Below are positions 57,539-64,000 of a stretch of 64,000 nt of DNA, one piece after another; position 1 is the first letter of the stretch, and every line of letters begins with the position of its first letter. Below the pieces are notes generated by a model. That model was given only the letters and a program-made list of their open reading frames with translations. It had not been told where the DNA came from and did not search any database. Source of the stretch: Rhizophagus irregularis (taxonomy: Eukaryota > Glomeromycota > Glomeromycetes > Glomerales > Glomeraceae); assembly GCF_026210795.1 (NCBI RefSeq), contig NC_089429.1, positions 4,526,001 to 4,590,000 on the forward strand, read 5' to 3'. Both the position numbers and the translations under genes were made by a program.

Positions 57539-58960
57539 ATGACGAAAGGATATTCATTAGAAAAAGATTTAAGTTTATTGATAAATAATCCAAAATATAG
57601 TGATATAGAAATTTTATGTGACGATGAAAAGAAATTTTATGGTTCTAGAGCAATTTTGGCAGCAAGGTCCGAAGTATTTGATAGATTACTTTATAATGGG
57701 ATGAAAGAAAGTTATGAAAATAAAATTTCTTTTCCAACGATCAATTCTTGTGGAATGGAAATTATATTAGAATACATTTATACGGGATCAATTAAAAATG
57801 AATCTTTAACAAAGGATAATATAATTGAAGCTTTTTATGCTGCCGACTATTTTCAATTACCAGATCTTCAGGATTTTATTGTGAAAAATTTTAAAGATAC
57901 ATTAGAAAAAAATAACAATGGAAATTATTCACCGGAACTACTGTCTAAATTTGCAAATAAAATGCCATTAACAGAAGACAATATTTTCTTATGTTCGTTA
58001 ATTGAAGCAGTAGCTACTATTCCACTAAATACCATTGAATTTGGTCGATTATCTATTACAGGCTTTCAATATTTTTTGACTTGTACATATGAAAAAGAAG
58101 AGCCTTTTGCAACTTCAGAATATGAAGTATTCCGATATAGTGCTCTCCTTGCGGCAAAACAAGTTTCTAATGATGCATATAAAACTCTTATGGGACGATT
58201 ACCAACTCTAGAACAAATAGAACAAATGGAAAACTCTGTACGAATAGAAAATAAATTTATTCCCGATCGTAATAAAGTTGCTAAAGAATTGGAGCTTTTA
58301 GTTGAATTTATTAATTTCAGACGAATCCAAGGTCAAGTATTAGTTGATATCATCGAGCCACTAGAAATTGTCCCGGCTAAAATCATTTTAAATATTTATC
58401 GACATAATACAAGATCAATTAATTCCGAACTAAATCATTTTCGAGGAATATCCATAACTAATCATGCCAATTATGTTTGGGATGAGTCAGTATGTGGATC
58501 AAAAGTTATTATTGAGAATAATGGAAAAGTTGTATATGCACCAAAAAATCTTATTTCGTGGAGTATTGTTAGAGCTAAAATGTTATTGGAAAATAAAGGT
58601 ATTTATGAATGGGACATTATTATTGAGAAAATTTGTTTCTGGTCTTGGGTCGGAGTATGTGCATCAAAAAATTTTGATTATGAAAATCCTGCAGGAAGGC
58701 AATCTTCTGGATGGGTATTAGGTTCCAATGGTTATTGTCGTAATTCTGATTATGAAACATACTACTGTCCGTCATTTCACGAAGATGGTGCAAGAATTAC
58801 AGTTCATTTAGATATGAATAAAAGAACTTGTTCTTTTACAGTCAATGGTACAAAATATCCAGAAGTATCAGTATGGAATAATTTACCATCAGAGCTCTAT
58901 CCAATAGTATCAATAAAATACCCTGGTCGATATAGAATTCAACCTCATCAAAAGAAATAA
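57539..58960 (+). CDS. BTB-SPRY domain protein (copy F, intact, mosaic)
   Basis: A single exon of 473 aa, starting MTKGYSLEKDLSLL. BTB is at about residues 18-92, the BACK-like region at about 100-240 and SPRY at about 320-468. The N-terminal two thirds, and about 0.5 kb upstream, follow pseudogene P (IEQMENSVRIENKFIPDR, RIQGQVLVDIIEPLEIVPAK). From about the IIENNGK segment (58512) the protein and 3' flank follow copy D (CFWSWVGVCASKNFDYENPA, YYCPSFHEDGARITVHLDMN). It is therefore probably the product of recombination or gene conversion between neighbours. It is intact with a strong promoter layout and a probable Cullin-3 adaptor. Confidence 0.9.
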   Translation: MTKGYSLEKDLSLLINNPKYSDIEILCDDEKKFYGSRAILAARSEVFDRLLYNGMKESYENKISFPTINSCGMEIILEYIYTGSIKNESLTKDNIIEAFYAADYFQLPDLQDFIVKNFKDTLEKNNNGNYSPELLSKFANKMPLTEDNIFLCSLIEAVATIPLNTIEFGRLSITGFQYFLTCTYEKEEPFATSEYEVFRYSALLAAKQVSNDAYKTLMGRLPTLEQIEQMENSVRIENKFIPDRNKVAKELELLVEFINFRRIQGQVLVDIIEPLEIVPAKIILNIYRHNTRSINSELNHFRGISITNHANYVWDESVCGSKVIIENNGKVVYAPKNLISWSIVRAKMLLENKGIYEWDIIIEKICFWSWVGVCASKNFDYENPAGRQSSGWVLGSNGYCRNSDYETYYCPSFHEDGARITVHLDMNKRTCSFTVNGTKYPEVSVWNNLPSELYPIVSIKYPGRYRIQPHQKK

Positions 58961-59111
58961 TTAATCGTAAAATTATAGAATAAAAATATTTATTTTTAAC
59001 TGAAAATGAGAACTCGGAAAGTTAATTGTTATAGTTAATTATTTCGTTATAATTTATTAAGTCATTTATATTAAAAACTTGCGATTATATAATTCATAAC
59101 TCTACCAAACT

Positions 59112-59652
59112 TAGGGATGGCAAAAAACATGTTTTAAAACAATTTTGGCGTTTTAAAACATTAAGCACTTTACTAGACTTTACTACGTAATACATATTTG
59201 CAATAAAAATTTAAGCACTTTATTATATAATATATATTTAGAGTATAGCCGGACCGACCTTGTTGGGAATTTTATTTTGTAATAGCTTAGTGATACTACT
59301 ATTCGTTAAATAAAATGTACGCTAACTCTTAAAAAAAAAAATTATATATGTTAATTTTAAATCTTCTAATCGATCAATTTAATCAATAACTAATGTCATT
59401 TCCACAATAATTACACACTTTTGACGAGGTGTTTTTCGTAACTTTTCAAAGTGCTTACTGATGTCTTCTGATGATGGTCTTCCACGAGAATAATTTTAAA
59501 AAAAGGCTGCTTAAAAATACAAAAAAGGTCATTAAAAAATAATTACGCAATAATCCGACCAATGTTTTAAAACAAAAAAAAAGTTTTAAAACAATAAAAA
59601 TCTGATTTAAATTGTTTTAAAACATCTTGTTTTAAATCACGTGCCATCCCTA
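59112..59652. mobile_element. hAT-derived MITE (541 bp) with BED-finger relic
   Basis: The ends TAGGGATGGCA and TGCCATCCCTA are inverted repeats of hAT type. The interior repeats GTTTTAAAAC palindromes near both ends. On the minus strand about 59490-59400 encodes RGRPSSEDISKHFEKLRKTP, then RQKC and, after a small frameshift, NYCGND. This resembles the BED zinc finger at the N-terminus of hAT transposases. No 8-bp target duplication is visible: the left flank follows the copy D 3' region and the right flank is a BTB relic. Confidence 0.75.
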
Positions 59653-59890
59653 GTTGTGGGATATTGAAAATTTATACACTTTTATTATGAAATTATTTTA
59701 TAGTCAGACATCTAAAGTTGTGATTTTATCAGAAGATAACGTTCTTAAAAATTTAAAAATTCCTAAATTTATCAGTCTGGTCGGCAACAATCAATTCGTG
59801 CACTTTAAATCATTCTCTTTGCAACTTTCAAATAAAACTTATTCAAAATATAAAGGTCAATCAAGTATTAATTGATATTATCGAGCTAAT
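59653..59890 (+). pseudogene. Decayed BTB-SPRY fragment
   Basis: It starts GTTGTGGGATATTGAAAATT as at 52008 and runs parallel to it through 'CAATCAAGTATTAATTGATA' (VLIDI segment), then stops. A 73-codon frame is a remnant (FVHFKSFSLQLSNKTYSKYK). Confidence 0.6.
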
Positions 59891-60246
59891 TAAAAAATTT
59901 TTTTCATGTTTAGATTACCCTGTATAAATAATTTGAATTGAATAACTAGGGTAATTTGGTATTGTTAGTGAGTTATAATATAATTATTGCATTATTCAGT
60001 AATTATTTATATATATTTTAAGTAATATAATAGGGTTTATATTAAAAAGTTGATTTGTATTTTGTATATTTATCAAATAATAAATTTTATGGTTTATTTT
60101 GAGTTTATTAGTTTTATTAAAGAAATATTATATTTAATGATCAAAATGAATTAATCCTGTAACATGTTAAATGAAGATAAATATAAATATAATAGTTTGT
60201 ATTGATTTTAATAAAATATTAGATATGATGATGATGTTAAGTATAC

Positions 60247-60480
60247 GTCAAGGTTGCATGGGATGATCTCCCTCCTGAATATTATCGAAAATTAATTGAT
60301 AGTATGCCTCAGAGGGTCAATGCTGTTATTTTCGCGAATGGATATAGATTTAATTATTAAATTTTTGTAAAATTCAATAAAGGAAGGCGTAATGAACATG
60401 TTAAATTTTTATTTTCATTTTATAAAACATATAAAAATTTTTTAATTTTGAAAAGTGGCCGGATCATTTAGGCCACCATC
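60247..60480 (+). pseudogene. Tc1/mariner transposase C-terminal fragment and element end
   Basis: 60247-60360 reads VKVAWDDLPPEYYRKLIDSM then PQRVNAVIFANGYRFNY and a stop. This is the typical end of Tc1-type transposases (W..IPPEY...LIDSMP.R..AVI...G). About 90 bases later GTGGCCGGATCATTTAGGCC (about 60454) may be the terminal repeat. The catalytic core is gone. Confidence 0.7.
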
Positions 60481-61640
60481 TGTATGTAACATGATCTGTC
60501 CATGTTATTTGATTGGCGGTCGGGTCATATTATACACAATTCTTTATTGCTAATATAATTTTCCGGTTAATGAAATTTTAATCACTTTTTTTACAAAAAA
60601 ACTTAGTTTGTATTAATAATAATTTTTCTATTCCCATCCTCTTGGAATGAATGATGCAGCTATCCAGTTATTTCCAGTTTTTGTAATTACAAATTTTTTT
60701 TAAATGAATATTATTCCTTTTTCAGTCAAAGCCAATTTTTTTTCCATCATTGTAATTCTTTTATTTATTTAGTGTTTTTAATATTTTTTTTATTACTATA
60801 AAAATTTGTTTTTAAATTTTCTATTAATAAAATAGTGGCAAAAAAAAATAATAAAAATTGATATGAAAATATAGAAACATAATATGGACGAAATTATATT
60901 TATTTTGTAAAAGATATTTTGTGATGTGATTTTAACATGATTTATATAAAGAAAAAAACTCCATTAATCCATTTATATTTTGAAACAATAAAATGATATA
61001 TCTTTTTTTTATACTGTATATTCATACTGTATGCTTATAAAAAATAAAATCTCCATATTTTTTAATATTCCACATTTTAAAGTACTTAATTAAATTCATA
61101 TATTTATTATTAAATTCAAATAATAGAATAGCATCTGTTTTTTAATACTAATATATTTCATTAATTTATAATGTTTCATACATTGCATTTATTTATTAAG
61201 TTTCATTTATTCACATTTATTGTTAACCTTTGTATACATGCAATTTACTTTATATATACTGCCTATTATCAGAATAAGTATGTTAATTATGTAATCATTT
61301 ATGAACTTAATAAATAAACGCGTTAAAAAAAGAATCAGAATAAGTAAAAATTGGCAAAAAATTGGATAGCCAATTTTTGGCTACATCTGTCCAATTTGTG
61401 ACTTTTACAGCCGATTTCATAAATCATTAGTGTATTACCAATATAAAAATGTAGATTCCATAATCCATATACAATTTTTTTGTATGGTAAAAAATAAAGA
61501 AAAATTTATATTGTAATATTAAATTTAATTTTAAATAATAATGCTTTATTAAGTAATATTAAATAAAAATTTAAATTTTAAAAATACATTAAAGAATGTA
61601 AATTTATTTGCAATTCAGTATAGTATGATCATAAAAAATA
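60481..61640. other. Intergenic, no gene seen
   Basis: Very AT-rich with no ORF of interest. A GG/CC dyad near 60510-60570 may belong to the Tc1 element end. Confidence 0.4.
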
Positions 61641-61649
61641 TAAATTACT

Positions 61650-62640
61650 CCACTGCATTTTCATGAAAATTGGATTTTGACTGCTAAACAACTTTTAATT
61701 AATAAAAGAAGTCGATTTCCTTTGACCAAAATGTTCAAAATACGTTCTGAAGTGACAAAACAGAAAAAATAAAATTCATGAATGAGTACCGTTGTGAAAA
61801 ACGTGAATAACCCTTCAAGTATTAACTGTACCTTCATGAAAATTAATATCCAAGCAGATTATGACCCACTGAAAAACTTTTAATTAATATAAGAAGTCAA
61901 TTTACTTTGACTAAAATGCTCAAAATACGCTCTGAAGTGACAAAACGGAAAAAATAAAATTCGTGAATGAGTACCGTTGTGAAAAACGTGAATAACCCTT
62001 CAAGTATTAACTGTACCTTCATGTAAACTAATATTCAAACAGATTATAACTCGCTGAACAACTTTCAATTAATATAAGAAGTCGATTTACTTTGACTAAA
62101 GTGCTCAAAATACGCTCTGAAGTGACAAAATGGAAAAAATAAAATTCGTGAATGAGTACCGTTGTGAAAAACGTGAATAACTCTTCAAATATTAACTGTA
62201 CCTTCATGAAAACCAATATTCGAACAGATTATTACTCGCTGAACAACTTTCAATTAATATAAGAAGTCGATTTACTTTGACTAAAGTGCCGAAAATACGC
62301 TCTAAAGTAATAAAACAGAAAAAATAAAATTCCATTGTGAAAAACGTGAATAACCCTTCAAGTATTAACTGTACCTTCATGAAAATTAATATCCAAGCAG
62401 ATTTTGACCCGCCAAAAAACTTTCAATTAATATAAGAAGTCGATTTACTTTGACTAAACTGCCCAAAATACGCTCTGAAGGTAAAAAAAATTTGTAACTT
62501 AGTACTATCATGTAAAAATGTAAATAACTCCAAAAATATTAACTGTGCTTTCATGTAGATTAATATCTTAACAGCTTCAAACTTGCTGAACTACTTTTAA
62601 TTAAAGAGCAAGATTTACTTTGGCCAAAATGCTCAAACCA
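61650..62640 (+). repeat. Satellite-like tandem array, ~180-bp unit, about 5.5 copies
   Basis: The landmark TGTACCTTCATG (or a variant) recurs at about 61827, 62012, 62197, 62370 and 62545, giving spacings of 185, 185, 173 and 175. Each unit also has AAGAAGTCGATTTACTTTGA, CAAAATACGCTCTGAAGTGA and GTGAAAAACGTGAATAAC. The last unit is the most diverged and one unit has a short deletion (near 62330). No coding content. Confidence 0.9.
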
Positions 62641-63470
62641 TAATTTGAAATATGTGTAAACAAACTATAATATTTGTTTATATTTAAATTCTGAGTTATT
62701 TAATTTAAATATGTTTGTGTTTATATTTAAGGAAAAAAAATAAAATTTTACTTCTATTTTATTAGGTTTTTGTAAATGAAAAGACAAAAAAATAATCAGC
62801 TGAAAAAATAAAAAAATTCTTTGTTAATAACCGTAATACATGATCACATGTTGCAATATTAAAATCGGAAATCCTATATTTAAATTGGTAATACGTATTA
62901 CATATATGACCGATAGGCCAAATTATATCTCCTGCTATTACAATTGTAAAATAATATTAAAATTATGAATAAATTAAAAGTTTTTCTAATTTGAAAAATG
63001 CAAATCTTTCTGAATTACTCAAATTTTCAAATCTGTTTATTATAGTATAATCAATAGTTAATTTTCACTGCAAAATCTCCTAGGAATGGATAAATAAATA
63101 CATATAAAATTTACTACCCAGTAAGGTTTTTTTGGATGGTTCTAACCTCTACTTATTATTTATTTTATTTATTTTATTTTTTTTATAGAGAGAAATTGTC
63201 ATAATACATGTATTATTTTAAAATTAACATTTTAAAAATTAAATTGAAAAACTATAATTTATTAATTAACAATAAAATGTTTTTTGTTAAAATTATTTAA
63301 AAATTTTTTAAATTATAGCGAAAATGCTACAACAGTAAATAATATTATAATAGCGAAATTGATCAGCAAACAAATGAAAACATGCAAATATTGAATGATG
63401 TCTCAATTTAACAGGTATTTTCAGTGGCACAGGAAGAGTTTTTGCGAAAAGTTGGCATTAGAAGTTTTTT
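62641..63470. other. Intergenic, no gene seen
   Basis: AT-rich. At about 63136-63150 GGTTCTAACCTCTA resembles one end of the element at 45553-45952; no partner end is seen nearby. Confidence 0.4.
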
Positions 63471-63472
63471 TC

Positions 63473-63560
63473 ATTGACATTGACATTGACATTGACATTG
63501 ACATTGACATTGACATTGACATTGACATTGTCACTGACATTGACATTGTCATTGTCATTT
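63473..63560 (+). repeat. Hexanucleotide repeat (TTGACA)n
   Basis: About 13-14 units of TTGACA, with TTGTCA/CTGACA variants near the 3' end. Confidence 0.95.
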
Positions 63561-64000
63561 ACATATAAAGTTATATAAGATTAATTTGAGAGTTTTTTAC
63601 CAAAAAGGAAATTTTTTTATAAAAAGAGAAATGATTTTCAATTTCGAGGCAATTCAGCAGGTGTTTTAATAACAAATTGAGAAATGATTTCCATAGAAAA
63701 TCTCGTGACAAAATTTATAATAAATTTAAAAATAAATGATCAACAAATGATCAACAAAATTGTTACTAGTTTTATAAAAAACGCCCAATAATATCTTTTT
63801 ATTGTTTTAACATCGAAAGTGTGATATTCTTGCGTCCGATCTATTTTTTTTTTTTTAAACAGTAACGCGTTTATTATTTATTTATCATAAAAAATGATTA
63901 CGTAAAAATCATAAGCACCTAAAAAAGACATACTTCCCTCTATAACTGAGTTTAATCAAATCTAAAATTAACTATATGATAAATTTAAAAATAAAAATTT
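63561..64000. other. Intergenic, no gene seen
   Basis: AT-rich to the end of the window with no supported feature. Confidence 0.4.

Noticed and set aside
62028-62216. 62-aa minus-strand frame
   Set aside because: It lies within the ~180-bp satellite and is not preserved in the other units.

Overview
The window looks like nuclear DNA of an arbuscular mycorrhizal fungus (Glomeromycotina, Rhizophagus-like). The reasons are very high AT content, short GT-AG introns of about 70-100 nt, an expanded cluster of BTB-SPRY genes, a RAF/TKL-type kinase of the expanded glomeromycete kind, a large TRP-like channel gene and many mobile-element relics. The assignment is by family resemblance only; no rRNA or marker gene is present.

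Layout. 1-5.4 kb: a decayed BTB fragment, an intact BTB-SPRY gene (1990-3411) and a BTB-SPRY pseudogene (4036-5379). 5.4-8 kb: BTB relics and a foldback element. 7982-15870: a complete but inactivated Ty3/gypsy LTR retrotransposon on the minus strand, with two 508-bp LTRs and a textbook -1 frameshift signal between gag and pol. 15905-16509: a 605-bp inverted-repeat element with 9-bp target duplications. 17131-18540: a second intact BTB-SPRY gene. 19709-20015: a PIF/Harbinger-like MITE. 20.5-21.1 kb: a kelch-like relic.

21.8-30.2 kb holds the most unusual object. A TATA box and short first exons (ATG at 21828) are followed by about 5.3 kb of tandem, intron-sized units. Each unit begins with a GTAAGT- or GTATGT-type donor, carries a CTAAC branch-site-like motif and ends in TTTTAG or ATATAG. 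Neighbouring units are separated by exactly three nucleotides in 56 consecutive junctions. Splicing at every junction gives one uninterrupted reading frame from the ATG at 21828 into the kinase-coiled-coil gene (27524-30155). The total coding length, 2769 nt, is an exact multiple of three. This may be a gene with about 57 single-codon-sized microexons, or a recursively spliced intron array.

30.2-39.6 kb is gene-poor, with foldback elements, a 1.5-kb inverted-repeat element full of A/T-palindrome repeats, and decayed ORFs. 39632-45113: an 11-exon TRP-like ion channel of 1546 aa. 45.5-46 kb: a nested inverted-repeat element. 47-59 kb: the main BTB-SPRY cluster, with two intact genes (47270 and 57539), three damaged copies (49919, 52828, 55915) and several deeply decayed fragments. 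The genes share a proximal promoter motif and a T/A-tract leader, and one gene is a mosaic of two neighbours. 59.1-64 kb: a hAT-derived MITE with a BED-finger relic, a Tc1/mariner transposase tail, a ~180-bp satellite array and simple repeats.

The BTB-SPRY genes are probable Cullin-3 adaptors under birth-and-death evolution. The kinase gene appears catalytically impaired (HRD changed to HYS) and the channel gene is an ordinary large membrane protein. No tRNA, rRNA or CRISPR was found.
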